DNA from: Patellaria atrata CBS 101060
Taxonomy: Eukaryota > Ascomycota > Dothideomycetes > Patellariales > Patellariaceae
NCBI GenBank assembly: GCA_010093705.1
Contig: MU006104.1
Location: 372,001 to 436,000 of the forward strand
Direction of reading: 5' to 3'
DNA length: 64,000 bases
In this document: positions 21,961-33,089 of the stretch, piece after piece
Position numbering within the stretch: the stretch's first letter is position 1
Layout of the letters: every line of letters begins with the position of its first letter
Notes under the pieces: model-generated
What the model was told of the DNA's origin: nothing
What the model saw: the letters and a program-made list of their open reading frames with translations, nothing else
Database searches by the model: none
Made by a program: the position numbers and the translations under genes

Positions 21961-22398
21961 GATATAAATAATGAGCTATGGGGTGTTGAGGTTGCTGGCA
22001 TAATATAAAACATACTTACTCAGGTCGCACGAGAGAATGACGCTTGTGATCTGTTGGGCGAGTAGTGTAACGATAGAGTGAACTCTTTTGTACTGTGAGC
22101 TATACCTTCCAAAGCATGCACCGTTCATGACTTCTGTGGTGTAGTGATTTTATAGTTTTAACACACCTTCTCTCTTTTTCCGTTCCATAAGCAATTTAAT
22201 TAGCGGCCCCGTCTACAGATTACTGTACTATCGCTCTAAGTGGAAAGGTCAGTCTCCTCTACTCGAAATCATTGTTGCTCAACGATATTATATCAAAGGA
22301 AGCCGAAATGTGTTCTTCATATAGATGAGTTGCGTTAAAGACAAGATGCCAGTACTGATTACGATCTCCCTAGGGTCGTCTTCCGGTGAGGATCCAGC

Positions 22399-23889
22399 AT
22401 GGAGTACACCCGTATTGAGTCCCCCACGGAGTATCGTACTGGAGGATACCATCCAGTTCATCTCGATGAGCTCCAAAATGGACGTTACAAAATCGCGAAT
22501 AAACTAAGCTAGTGGGGTACTTCGACGGTCTGGTTAGCTACTGATGCCGCTCGGTCTCATACTTGTGTTACTATCTCTATTTCAAGGCTGAGTTGTTCTA
22601 CAAACTCCAAGGTACACTTGATGATAGAAAAACTGCACAAACTCCAGTACAGCGACGTTCCTCACGATGGGAAAGCAAGTATTTTGTTGCCAATTGACGA
22701 ATTTGAAATACGTGGTCCGAATGGGCAACATTTTTGCCTTGTAATGCAGTTTGAGGGCCGCACAATTTCAAATGCTACAAGAAGAGCTCAGGGCATCGCA
22801 ACACTTCCTTTACCGCTCAAGAGCAAAGAGTGCAATTAGAGAACTGATTGAGGGTATTTCTTACGTGCACGATGTTGGTATAGCTCACGGGGGTAACTTT
22901 CACCGCTTTCTGTAGTTATAGTAACCTCTCCTCTCTTTAAATTTGTACTGCGATTCCTCAGCCTCTGTGCGCTTGCTGGACAAACAATGGAATATGTTAA
23001 TCTCCCCGTATGAATTGATCTCCATTATAGATATGGTTATGTGTTATGTACATCGGGAATGATTGTACGATATCGACGTTTCTTTGCAGGGGAATCAGCG
23101 ACGACCTTTTGGAAGCGAGCGTACAGTAGGTAAGCAGAAGGCTAATTGACAAGTCTCTAACGATGTTGAGATTTACATATTGCAAATCTCTATCTGGGGC
23201 TTCCCAAGGGCTGTAAATGGTCGACAGAGAGAATACGAGAAATCTGCGGATCGGCGACAAAAGTACCACTGGTGCAAGATGAGCAAGGGTCAAACCCAAT
23301 TACACCAGCACACGTGGTCGAGAGTTGCGTTCGAAAAGATGTCAACATCTCCCTGTTTCCTGGTTCACTCAAAATCGGAGACTTCGAATTTGCTTTTTAA
23401 GATCATGAAAAGTACGCTAGCTTGCCAAGTGTAGGTCCTTATATACTTCCAGCGTTCAACCATCCAGAGTCATGCTCCCCTGCTGTTGATATCTGGCTGC
23501 TCGCTTGCGCTATGTATCAAATTTTATCTGGCTTTGATCTCATGGAAGTGCTTGATAATCCACCAGAGAAGGTAGTATCAGGCATGGAGTTATTGGGCCC
23601 GCCTCCTGATTATCTGTTCGACTCCTGGGCGACGTTCGTGAAAGACAATGCCCAAAAAGTCCTAGAGCGAATCTTAATGGAACATCCACTACTTGAAATA
23701 CCCATCCGGCAACTGAGGGAAGGCAATAAAGAAACTGGTATGAGAGCTTGCCCGGATGATTTCTCCGAAAACGACATAGAGTTGTTGACGGATTTGTTTC
23801 GCTCAATGCTGCTTTACGAACCAAGCAGACGTCCTACTATCCAGGATATCAAGAGTCATCCAGGGTACTCCTTTCTCTTGAAGCCATAA
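22399..23889 (+). pseudogene. Decayed SRPK-like protein kinase gene
   Basis: Blocks typical of fungal SR-protein-kinase-like genes are visible. They start with YRTGGYHPVHLDELQNGRYK, then WGTSTVWLATD (ATP-binding glycine loop, after an in-frame stop). Next are PNGQHFCLVMQFEGRTISNA and ELIEGISYVHDVGIAHGGNF, and finally a good C-lobe in one frame at 23422-23889: YILPAFNHPESCSPAVDIWL (activation segment to DxW), WATFVKDNAQ and MLLYEPSRRPT ending GYSFLLKP-stop. The catalytic loop should read HxDLxxxN, but HGGNF at about 22885-22897 lacks the Asp-Leu-His segment. At least two frame changes lie between the N- and C-lobes. The final block alone is open for 155 codons but cannot make a kinase. Confidence 0.75.
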
Positions 23890-24903
23890 TGGGTTACCAC
23901 CCTTCTGTATGATCCTACAGTAATCTTGAGAACCGGTAAAGTGGTAGATAAGTGAAGTTCTCCTTAACCAGCTTTTACTGAAATCTCTATAGTGGTAACC
24001 ATGGGAGAAGCATTTGCCCGCTACCAGAGGAATGGCGTTTAATACGATATATGGCTTTGGAGATACGGGCGATGCTCTTCCTCGAAGTTATACCTAACCG
24101 TAGCGAAGAATTTCCAGGTCCCTTTGTGACGCTCGCGAAGCTTTCCTATTATTGTTCAGTGCTTGACAGAAAACAATTGTAACGAGGACGTCCATTTTAC
24201 TGACAGAGACATTGTAAACCTGAGAGATTAGCTCGCGCCCGTGAGAGGAACTAATGGTTTGGGAAGAGTACCTTTTCTTCAATAGTGAACTTTGCGGAAG
24301 GATTGATAAGACAAGAAACAAAAGGATGAAATGATAACTGAACACCCTGTGATGCATACATATGTGTGAAGCTGAGAGTGATCATGTGACTGAATGAATC
24401 CTTGATCCTGTTATGACTGATGTACGAAGTATACTTCTTGCTGTACTCTAATACTATACAATCGTACTTGGTGAACTTGCCTCTCAATTGTCTTTTCCGG
24501 CGACTCTATATTAAATATACATAACGTACTTCCAGTCTAGCCAAGCCAGGCACTCAGCAGGACGGAGATGGTCGAGACAATAAGATGTGGTGATCATCAA
24601 TTGAATCCCTTGAATTTCTTCTCCCGTCGTTTCGGATATCTCTTTGGATGAAAGTTTGATATGGACGTGACTAACCCCGTAAAATCGGAATTGACAAGTG
24701 AGGTAGTCAAGTTTGCAATATCAATAGATTAGAACTAGCCCTTTCAGGAAATCGAGGCGTGATTCCGCGTTTCGCGTATCGCGTCGAACCATCCGCTGAC
24801 AACGGGATCGACCTCTACGAAAGATCAGTACAAACTCTCCCCTCCAAGTATCCCCATTATTTCCCACACCAACGCCACACCCAGACATCTCCGTCTCAAT
24901 ACA
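23890..24903. other. Right border of the relic island and RFC2 upstream region
   Basis: About 1 kb with no recognisable coding sequence. Minus-strand frames at 24094-24487 overlap in two frames and resemble nothing I know. The last ~150 bases before the RFC2 start are C- and A-rich (for example CCCACACCAACGCCACACCCAG), as expected of a transcribed leader. Confidence 0.4.
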
Positions 24904-26174
24904 ATGGCCAATTTCTTCGACATCAAAGCCCGACGAGCCGACGCAGCAGCAGCAAACTCCTCGAAAGTCCCAGCTCCAAAACCAGAGACAAATCGCCTGC
25001 AGCCATGGGTCGAGAAATAGTAATCACGCCTAATGGTTTATAGAAACTACACTTTAACATCATACTAAAACCCTCTTCCAGTCGCCCCAAAACCCTCTCC
25101 GACGTCACAGCCCAAGACCACACCATAACCGTTCTACAACGCACACTCCAATCCTCCAACCTGCCCCATATGCTCTTCTACGGTCCCCCAGGCACGGGTA
25201 AGACCTCCACTATCCTCGCGCTCGCAAAACAGCTCTACGGACCCGAACTCATCAAAACCCGCGTGCTCGAACTCAACGCCTCCGACGAGCGCGGCATATC
25301 CATCGTGCGCGAGAAGGTCAAAGACTTCGCTCGGCAGCAGCTATCTAACCCTCCTGCGGGGCCAGCGGGAGTGGAGTACCGTAAACGGTATCCGTGCCCG
25401 CCGTTCAAGATCGTGGTGCTAGACGAGGCGGATAGCATGACGCAGGACGCGCAGTCGGCGCTCAGGAGGACGATGGAGACGTATAGCAAGATCACGCGGT
25501 TTTGCCTGGTGTGCAATTACGTGACGAGGATCATCGACCCGCTCGCTTCACGTTGCTCCAAGTTCCGCTTCAAGATGCTCGATACGTCGTCCGCGACGGC
25601 ACGGTTGGAGGAGATCGCGGGGCTGGAGAACGTAGCGTTGGGCGAGGGCGCCGTTGAGGCGCTCGTGAAATGCTCGGAAGGCGATCTGAGGAAGGCGATC
25701 ACTTTTCTGCAGAGCGCGGCGCGGCTTGTGGGCGCCACGGCCCCATCTTCCATCTCGAAATCCAAAGCGAACGGTCGCCCGGCCGCAAAAGATCCCTCGG
25801 CCATGGATATCGACACTCCTGCTCTGCCGCGCGCCGTTACCGCGGCTATCGTAGCCGAGATCGCTGGTACGATTCCCTCCGCAACAATAGAGGATCTCAT
25901 ATCCGCCATGTCCCCACGATCTTCTGGAGCATCATATGAGGCGATTTCAAGCGCGGTAACGGATCTCGTGGCGGACGGGTGGAGCGCGACGCAGCTGGTT
26001 TCCCAATTGTATGAGCGTGTATTATATGATGAGAAAGTGCAGGATGCTCAAAAGAACCGGATCGTTATGGTGTTCTCCGAGGTAGATAAACGATTGGTAG
26101 ATGGTGCGGATGAGCATCTGGAGGTGCTGGATCTGTGCTTGAGGGTTGCTGGGATTATGGGTGCGGGCAGGTGA
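24904..26174 (+). CDS. RFC2: Replication factor C small subunit (Rfc2/human RFC4 type)
   Basis: This is a subunit of the clamp loader that opens PCNA and loads it at primer-template junctions; it also takes part in checkpoint RFC complexes. Exon 1 (24904-25019) encodes 38 residues ending PWVEK. The 62-bp intron (GTAATC...TTCCAG) splits a Tyr codon, and exon 2 (25082-26174) resumes YRPKTL, giving 402 residues. Motifs include Walker A GPPGTGKT at residues 73-80, [11 protein letters not shown], Walker [28 protein letters not shown] (the SRC motif of small subunits) and [16 protein letters not shown]. The C-terminus [19 protein letters not shown] matches the Rfc2/RFC4 branch rather than Rfc3, Rfc4 or Rfc5. 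It is slightly longer than yeast Rfc2 owing to a Pro/Ala/Gly insert near residue 110 and one near 225. The exon is noticeably GC-rich. Confidence 0.95.
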
Positions 26175-26615
26175 CAGCACGGACAAGAGAGGAATTAGAA
26201 GATTAAATGTGACATTTGGGTCTAAAAGTGGATGGGTGGTTATGAACGGGCGTTAGTTGGCGAGATTGGCAGATATACTGCACTTCAGGGTTGCATAGGA
26301 GCGTGGCGTCACGGTTAAGAAGTCTAGTAGCATGATGGGATTTGAATACTCAATATATTGATCGCTACGAGAAAGTCTTCGGCGCCTTCCGATGTCTGTA
26401 CCGTCTATTGAAGGACTGGACAAGATGATATCATATCAGATCCATGCAAGTACCAATGACTCTAATGCACCTCCATGACGCGCCCCCCACCCAGCCTCGT
26501 CCAGAAATCGTGTTTGTAGAAAATCGTAGGCCTTCTCGTATATGAGGACCTCCCTAGGACTAGATAGAGAGGGTTCACCCATCTCCAAGTAATCTCTAGG
26601 TCACAAACGGTGAGG
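26175..26615. other. Convergent 3' region between RFC2 and NPL4
   Basis: These 441 bases hold the 3' untranslated regions of two convergent genes. I see no gene or repeat here. Confidence 0.5.
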
Positions 26616-28645
26616 TCATTTTATACTAACCGATTTGAACCGTTTAGTAATATTGTCGCCGAAGGGGGGGCGGTCATCATAAGATGAGCGTTTGGGGGGT
26701 CTCTCACCGCTTTCCTTCAAGATGGTTAGAAGCGTTGCCCAACCAGGACTGTTTTGAATCTGGTAACCGTCCGAGAGGTCATGATTTGCTGCTAAACGAG
26801 CGAGAAGAGCTGATTCGTCCTGTGCGATTAACGATTTCTGATTAGTCAGTCTGTTCATTGAAGATGAGCGGTATGGACTATGGGTACCGACCTTGCTAAG
26901 TATTCCTAGACTTAAGATATATGTGACAAGATGGAAGTCAGACACGGCAACGATGCCGCTCTCGGTGCTTAGATTGAGCGGTTTACCTTTGACATTTAGG
27001 ATTTTAGCGAGGGTACTGAGTTCCTGACTCATACCAAGAGCTTCGCGGTTTTCGATTGGGAAGGACGTTTTGGTATATAGGGGATTCGGTGTATTGGGGA
27101 AGCCATGAGTTAGTGTAACAAAAAGATACTCTACGGGGAATGCTGGCTTCGCGTTTTCTTGAACATTGGCGCCGTACTCGTTGATTCGGCGATAGAAGAC
27201 TTCTGGAATATAACGTGTGCGGCCAAGGCTCTCTTCCTCGTCTTCGCTCTGTACGAGCATCACGGTAGGATCGGCGGATGGTTCGATGATGTCTGCCTTA
27301 ACCATTTCAACAGCCGCGTTGGATGCTTGGTAGCCAGATATTGATATGGCGCCGTTCTCATCACCACTAATTACGCAAGTAACAAAGTTCGAGCCAAACT
27401 TGCCAGTCTCGCTCCATTTGGTGGGTCGGGGATAAATTGCTTGATATCGAGCTGCAAAGACAGTCTCGAGGGATGATAGATAGTATGAATCAATGTGTCT
27501 CTTGCACACCACCGTACCGTCTCCAGCACCGGCATCGATGAGATCAGTGAAAATCAAACCCAACCTCTGCATTCCACATAATCGGGCAACTTCGTCAACT
27601 TCTTTCTCATTGTTCCATTCACCAAGTGATATCCCGTCCATCTCGTTGACCTGGGGCGGTTCATAAATGGCTTCTACCACAGCCTTTGTCCCTAGTGGAA
27701 CCTCCTCATATTCTTCATATCTACCATACAAGAATCCCAATCTTTGAGTCCCTGATCTTCTCCAGAAGTCGAGGAATGTATCAATGAGATCTGGAGAAGC
27801 AAACTCAACGTGGTCCACCATCCGGAAAGGCTGAGGTTGCAGAGTGATAGCACTGGGTTGACATTTTGTACATATGCCGGCTGGAAATGGTTTATGTCCT
27901 GAGGGACAATTAGGGCGTACCCGAAAGTAGGGTTCGCTCAAAGGAGGCATATATGAGCTTCCAGATTCAGGCTTATTCTTTCCAGCGTTGAGTTTCCTTA
28001 GATAGGAGTGGAAAGATAGATGTTTGATCTTTCTCTCTTCTAGATAGCTGGTGTCATATGGCTCCAAGGGCATACAATAATCACACATGCCCTTTGGCCC
28101 GTGTTTGCACATCTTCTGATCCCGCGATCTAGAGATCTTGCCATCTTTCTTGTCCAACCGATCATCTAATGGAGACTGTTTTACCACCTCCCAGGGGTTC
28201 TTTATCAGGTTCGTAGGCGAGCCAAGAGGTATGGAAGTTATGGGGAAGGACTCGGGATGCTCTACAGGTTTCCCATTAAGGCGCTGAGATGTCGAGGAAG
28301 AGTTGGGGGTAGGTAAAAGTGTGTGACCGTTGGTTTGGAATTCTTGTTCTTTCCAGTCGAGGAAAATCTGATCACCATGCCTGCAACCCTATCAGTATCT
28401 ATGCGAATTGGGTGGCTGTCGGGTGAGTTCTCATACTTCAGCCCTACAGTCTGTATCGTCACACCCCGAAGGGCAGATAATCTACGCGGTTGTCCGCCAT
28501 GTGGGGTGGGGTTGATAGTAATGCTGGGTACATCCACATTCTTAGGAAGCTTCTCAGCTATTCGGGGAAGTAGCGAAGATAATTCATCCTTAAGTTCAAC
28601 GTTCAGACGAAAATTGCCTTCGCGGCTCTGGAACCGGAGAAGCAT
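26616..28645 (-). CDS. NPL4: Nuclear protein localization protein 4 (Cdc48/p97 cofactor)
   Basis: Npl4 pairs with Ufd1 to recruit ubiquitylated proteins to the Cdc48 ATPase, for ER-associated degradation and other extraction reactions. Exon 1 (28437-28645) and the start of exon 2 encode an N-terminal ubiquitin-like fold ([13 protein letters not shown]...[13 protein letters not shown]). A zinc-finger region follows ([13 protein letters not shown] and [10 protein letters not shown], with SGHKPFPAG), then the MPN-like domain ([53 protein letters not shown]). Intron 1 is GTATGA...TGCAG. A 72-bp intron (26820-26891, donor GTCGGT, branch CTGACTAAT, acceptor CGCACAG) is in frame and stop-free. With it removed the protein is 633 residues. 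The tail ends KRFKSVSIK; the C-terminal CTD is shorter than in mammals, as in fungi. It is convergent with RFC2 and divergent from SEC66. Confidence 0.93.
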
Positions 28646-29257
28646 AGTACTAGCTTGATGAAGCAGCGACCTGAGCAGTGAAAGAAATTTGAGACTCGAT
28701 TACAGGGGCGGATATTTTAGAATGATTTAGAATTGTATGAGATTCAAAGGAGGAATTTGGGGAAAGGAGAAGGGGAGGTTGGGAAGGTTCCAAATGGAAG
28801 AGAAGATTAGTTAGCCGTATATTCACGATGCCTCTGGTGCCTTTACAAGGTTAGTTGACGTAGGCCCATTCTGCCACAGGGACGTCTCACCGCCCAAAGC
28901 TTAGTCGTTGGCCTGCAAAACATACAAACTCAACTCTACGGAATACGTCAAGTTCATTTGAGAGATTTTTGTTCCGCATAATTAAATTTAAAAAAATTCT
29001 GAATAGACAATAATATTCTCCTCGATCTGAAGGATTCTACTGCCCGTTAAAGAACTTAAGAAAGTGTTATTTTCTCTGTGTAATTGCGTGTTACAGCAGA
29101 CGACATTTTTTAGTCTAACGGCGCATTTCGCCGATCTGGCCTCAAGCCCGATTTATATTTCTACATTGTACTCGAGAACTACCTGTTCTCCTATTATTTG
29201 TCCCGAAAACACATCCCGATTCTACCAGCCAAACCGGATACCTACAAAACTCACAAA
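28646..29257. promoter_or_regulatory. Divergent promoter region of NPL4 and SEC66
   Basis: This 612-bp region separates two divergently transcribed ER-related genes. It contains AT-rich tracts (TAATTAAATTTAAAAAAATTC near 28981) and a GC-richer middle. Shared control of the two genes is possible but not shown by any site I can name. Confidence 0.4.
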
Positions 29258-30028
29258 ATGGTGGATTGGTTAAGCCTGGCGATACCCTTCGCCTATCTAG
29301 GGGTGATGGTCGGATCGATGGCTACATTCTCCTCCTTATATCGTCAAAGGAAAGCCGCAAAAGCTGCTTCTCTAGAACCTTGGTTCGGACCACATCTCCA
29401 ACGAAACATATACTTGTCGCTATTACATCTCGAACCCGAATCGGGGCCAAAGGTTCCAGACAGCGTATTAAAAGCTGCGCTCCTCAGGCGTGCTATAGAA
29501 GATGTCCACCGCATCGTACAAATACGAAACGCGAAACAGGCCCTCAGTACGTTGTTACAGAGGGGAAGTGTGGGCGATGATTTATGGCAACGTTTCCAGC
29601 GTGCGGAGAAAGAGACTGAAGATGAGTTGAGAGATGTGGTTACGGAGGTGAGTCTTATCTTCCGTATATGTCGCGTATCAATCTGCTAATAGATATGCAA
29701 ATAGGCAAACGCGTTTGCACCAGGCTGGGGCCAGATCATCTTCCAAACCGCTAGCGAAATGGTAAACAATAGCTCCTTGCGCGATCGGTTGACAGAGCTG
29801 CAAGGCACAGTCCCATCAGAGAAAGCATGGTGGGAAAAGAAGAAGGCGACCATTCAATCTGAGTTCATGAAAGAGCTTGACAACGAAGATGCTGCAAGTG
29901 TGTCGAGCAGAGCTACAGGCACCACCGGTACCAGAAGAGGTAGTGAGGACGATGCTGTATTGGTTGAAGCAGGTGGCCCGGCTGTCGGACAGCAAGGCGC
30001 GAAGAAAAAGAAACAAGGAAAGAAATGA
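29258..30028 (+). CDS. SEC66: Translocation protein SEC66 (Sec71)
   Basis: Sec66 is a fungal subunit of the Sec62/Sec63 complex, which supports post-translational protein import into the ER. Exon 1 (29258-29647) starts MVDWLSLAIPFAYLGVMVGS, with one N-terminal membrane segment (residues ~5-25), then YRQRKAAKAASLEPWFGPH, a conserved block, and RNIYLSLLHL. The 57-bp intron (GTGAGT...AAATAG) joins TE|ANAFAPGWGQIIFQTASEM. Exon 2 (29705-30028) continues with EKAWWEKKKATIQSEFMKEL and a disordered tail ending in a Lys-rich AKKKKQGKK. Total length is 237 residues, typical of filamentous fungi. The start is the first ATG in a good context (CACAAAATGG). Confidence 0.95.
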
Positions 30029-30347
30029 GCGGCACCCCTTACGGAACTGTACAAAAGTTAGACTTGAGCATTGTAGGCGTATGGGAGTTCCGGGGAGGCA
30101 TATATCACTTATGGGCCAACCTTGATGGTTGTTAAACCCTCTGCTCAGGAAAGTTGAGGCATGGACTATCGGCTAAGGATTGCATATCAGATCGAAATCG
30201 CTATATTCCACATCCCTATCTTATTGTAAGGATAATTTATCCTTCGCTAATGTCATGAAGCAAAGTCTAGCCGAATCAAGGTCTCGAAATCATAATGAGC
30301 TCTCAGTGCCACATCCACCAGCCGGCATCCTTCTAACTGCTTCACCC
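30029..30347. other. Convergent 3' region
   Basis: This short region holds the 3' untranslated DNA of SEC66 and of the next, convergent gene. No gene is seen. Confidence 0.5.
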
Positions 30348-31077
30348 TCAAGACTGCGAAATCCAATCATAGACCAGTCTCGCCTTTTCCAATTCACTCC
30401 CATCCATCTTCTTCACAACCACATGTCTCGTATACCTCCTCTCCTCCCCGACCTTCTCAAACCCCCACATCTGCCTCGCCACCCATCCTCCCACCTCGTT
30501 CTCCACATAACTCTCCATCACCTCCACCTTCTCTCCCTCCTCCCACCCCTCCCGCAAAAACTTCTCCTCAGGATCCTCCAAGCATAGCGATGTGGGCTCG
30601 AGGTATCTGCTTTTGCCCCGAAGCTCACCGAAGATGATATCGGAATGCGGTCGCCACTGCCAGTCCAGCACGCGGTTCTCGGGCGAGCCTTTCAGTCCCC
30701 CGGTAAGCGTCTGCTGGATGTCGATGTGGGGCGTTTGAGTGTTGTCGAGGTAGTGGGATATCGTTAGCGTGACGTCGGCAAGGGAGATGGCTTTGCGGAG
30801 GAGCCAGGAGAGGCCTTGCTGTTTGAGATAGGGGGTTAGTATGGCTGTAGGGGGTGGGGGGGGGGGGGGTAAGGGCTAGGGTTGGGGGACGCGGGAGGGA
30901 GGGTATTGTTAGGAGGGAGAGGGACGTACGATGACGAAGATCTGTTCCGTGGAATCGGACAGGGTCGTGTTCTGTAGAGATGTTAGATTCGGGCAGATGG
31001 AGTCGCAGTTCGTTAGGCTCTACCATATGCCACACCCCGTTTAGATCTCTGATAGTTTTCTCTGGCGGCGCGGCCAT
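30348..31077 (-). CDS. Conserved fungal small protein, possibly lipocalin-like
   Basis: Three exons (31024-31077, 30930-30971, 30348-30818) give 188 residues. The joined N-terminus reads DLNGVWHM|NTTLSDSTEQIFVI|QGLSWLLRKAIS, a pattern I recall from small fungal proteins of unknown function. Later blocks are HIDIQQTLTGGLKGSPENRV, LDWQWRPHSDIIFGELRGKS and VARQMWGFEKV. The start motif NGxW and the run of alternating strands suggest a lipocalin or fatty-acid-binding-like barrel, but that is inference. The start chosen is ATG 31077 (GGCCATGG context in reverse). An in-frame upstream ATG at 31203 would add 42 residues with no conservation. There is no signal peptide or membrane segment. Intron 2 contains an extreme C-run on the coding strand. 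Confidence 0.8.
30850..30902 (+). other. G-rich tract (possible G-quadruplex) inside an intron
   Basis: The plus strand reads GGGGGTGGGG followed by a long G-run, then GGGTAAGGGCTAGGGTTGGG and further G-triplets. It lies inside intron 2 of the minus-strand gene, so the transcript carries the C-rich complement. At least four closely spaced runs of three or more G meet the usual pattern for a quadruplex. Confidence 0.6.
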
Positions 31078-31943
31078 GGCTAGGGTGGATGGAAGTGGCG
31101 ATCTAGAGAGTTGAGATCTGGGGAGCAATGTTGATGTTTCGGTTAAATGATATGCAATCAGCGTAGGTAGAGTTGGAGTGAGGTCTTTGGGAGCCTGGAG
31201 CATTTATTTGTTGGTACTGTACTTTATTTGGAAGTCTGAGGCTGCTCACCTAAGTCACCAGTCGTTTGACGTTTGACGTTGTGTGACAGATAAAAAGCCT
31301 ATTCGACAGTATCTTACAGGTGAACTACAGTGCGCTTGGTCTCTATCTACCTTGGACTCACATTAAGCGGGGAGGTCATACCTACCTTAGTGGGGTTCTC
31401 CAGTCCAACTTACCGCGGCATGTCGACAATAAGTGTAGGTATAAGATAAAGCTATCATGGGCGGGATTATAGCCGGGATTCAGAGCTTCCTAATTGGGTA
31501 ATAGCTGAATGCTCTCTACAAGCAAGCTCGAAGACAATAGACTGAGTACTAACAACATTATGACATCCGAATGACTGATTGCAACAGATATACCATTTTT
31601 GAAGTCTCCATATGGGGTACAATACTGGTATGTTATGGTTTGATAGCATTAGATGATTTTACTTTCAATGCTAAGAAGATAGGGGTCGTTTGAAAGGTCT
31701 ATCGTGGCGAATCCATTTGTATGAAATGTGCTACATATACAATATTTGAGCATATCGATGCCCCCGAATTTGTTGGTAATACTTTGATCGTCAAAAGCGC
31801 TCGGGACCATTTTCACCGGAGATGTAGACATGTCAAGCAGACTTGTCAAGCAGACTTAGATTTGAATTTATAGAAGATTAAACTCAGCTCAGCTACGCCT
31901 CTCCAGCGCAACATTCTTGTCGTGAGACGATAGAGGTAGAGGT
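31078..31943. other. Intergenic region upstream of the small conserved protein gene
   Basis: About 870 bases without a convincing gene. It contains GGTACTGTACTT near 31213, one of several GTACTGTAC-type motifs in the window. A minus-strand frame at 31649-31849 encodes a short peptide with no recognised family. Upstream sequence of the gene at 30348-31077 and 3' sequence of the hydrolase at 31944 share this space. Confidence 0.4.
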
Positions 31944-33089
31944 CTAGACAGGACGTGCTTTGATATGGTCCTCAAACACGTTTTGCTCATGCCCTTCACC
32001 CTGGACCTGAATTTTCATGCTATCTAGAATCCTCTTCTTGACATTTGGATCTCTGATATCCATACCGGAAAAAGCTCCATGGGTGGTATCGAAATTATAG
32101 CCTTGAATAGCTGTCCATATCCTCGCGATTTCGGGAGGCGGTAAAGGAATCATATTAGGAATTGACCACATGAATGTATAACTCGTTGTTCCTGGGGGGC
32201 GATCTTTAAAATACAACCCGGACTATCCAGCCTTTAGAGTCAGACCTCGTCGCTATCGTCAAATGGGGTATTGCTCACCGGTACGGTTACAATTGTGTCC
32301 GCAATCAGAAGTTTGTTCTGGTAATGTAGGACAAGACTTCCGGGAAAGTGACCGCCGGTTTTGATTGCTGTGATACCAGGGAGGATGGTTTCTTTGTGAC
32401 CAGTGATCAACTTCGTATGCCCTCCATTCTCCTCTGATCGATTGACCCATTCTTCATCTTCTTGCGAGATGTAGACCGGGCATTCAAACGTCTTGGACCA
32501 TTCAATGTGAGTAGTGTAGTAGTGAGGATGGGATATTACTATTGCCTTCAGTCCCCCTTTAGACTGGATCTAAGAGTCAGGTTGTTAGGCCATGATCGAA
32601 CAGGGGCTGACGAATGATGAAGCATCTGTAAACTCTACCTACGAATTCAATGGTAGGTTCATCCAAAAGTGCAATTAGATCCCAAAGTACATTTCCATCT
32701 GGAGTCTGAAGAAGTATGGCTCGTTGTCCTATGCCAAACTGAAAGTCGAGACATCAGTTCTGAGCCATATGACGATCAATGCGGTTTCTTAGACCTTGAG
32801 TTACCTTAGGAGCCGTCTCGATCGACCACAGCTTCTCATCTACAGCATCTTGCGTCCATTTATTGCTGTACTCTTTCTTCACCTCTCCCATACTGGTCCA
32901 TTTCTGCCCTGACGGCGGGACGAACTGCCGAGGGTCCTGTACAGGATGATACGTCAGTCTACAAGAAACCAGCTTGGTCGTCAGTTTCCTCACGTCGCAT
33001 ATCCTGCAGTTTGGCAATGGCGAGTTGAAAGGTACATCGAATTGTGTCGCACAAGTGCCGCACACGAGGAGATCGTCGGCACCGATCAT
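31944..33089 (-). CDS. Metallo-beta-lactamase-fold protein with N-terminal zinc-ribbon-like motif
   Basis: Five exons (32994-33089, 32805-32936, 32643-32738, 32279-32569, 31944-32222) give 297 residues. All joins restore conserved sequence: RICD|DPRQF, TAPK|FGIGQ, TIEF|IQSKG and TVP|SGLYF. Residues 10-31 carry CGTC and CRIC, a Cys4 arrangement that could bind zinc. The hydrolase part shows FGIGQRAILLQTPDGNVLWD, KAIVISHPHYYTTHIEW, VYISQEDEEWV, IKTGGHFPGSLVLHY and LLIADTIV, the usual order of MBL-fold strands. The metal motif is HPHYY rather than HxHxDH, so activity is uncertain. The start MIGADDLLVCG is preferred over an in-frame upstream ATG at 33224 because the family begins just before the first Cys pair. 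Substrate is unknown. Confidence 0.85.

Noticed and set aside
31078-31203. Upstream in-frame ATG extending the small conserved protein by 42 residues
   Set aside because: The extension is Thr/Leu/Ser-rich with no conservation, whereas the ATG at 31077 leads directly into the DLNGVW block.
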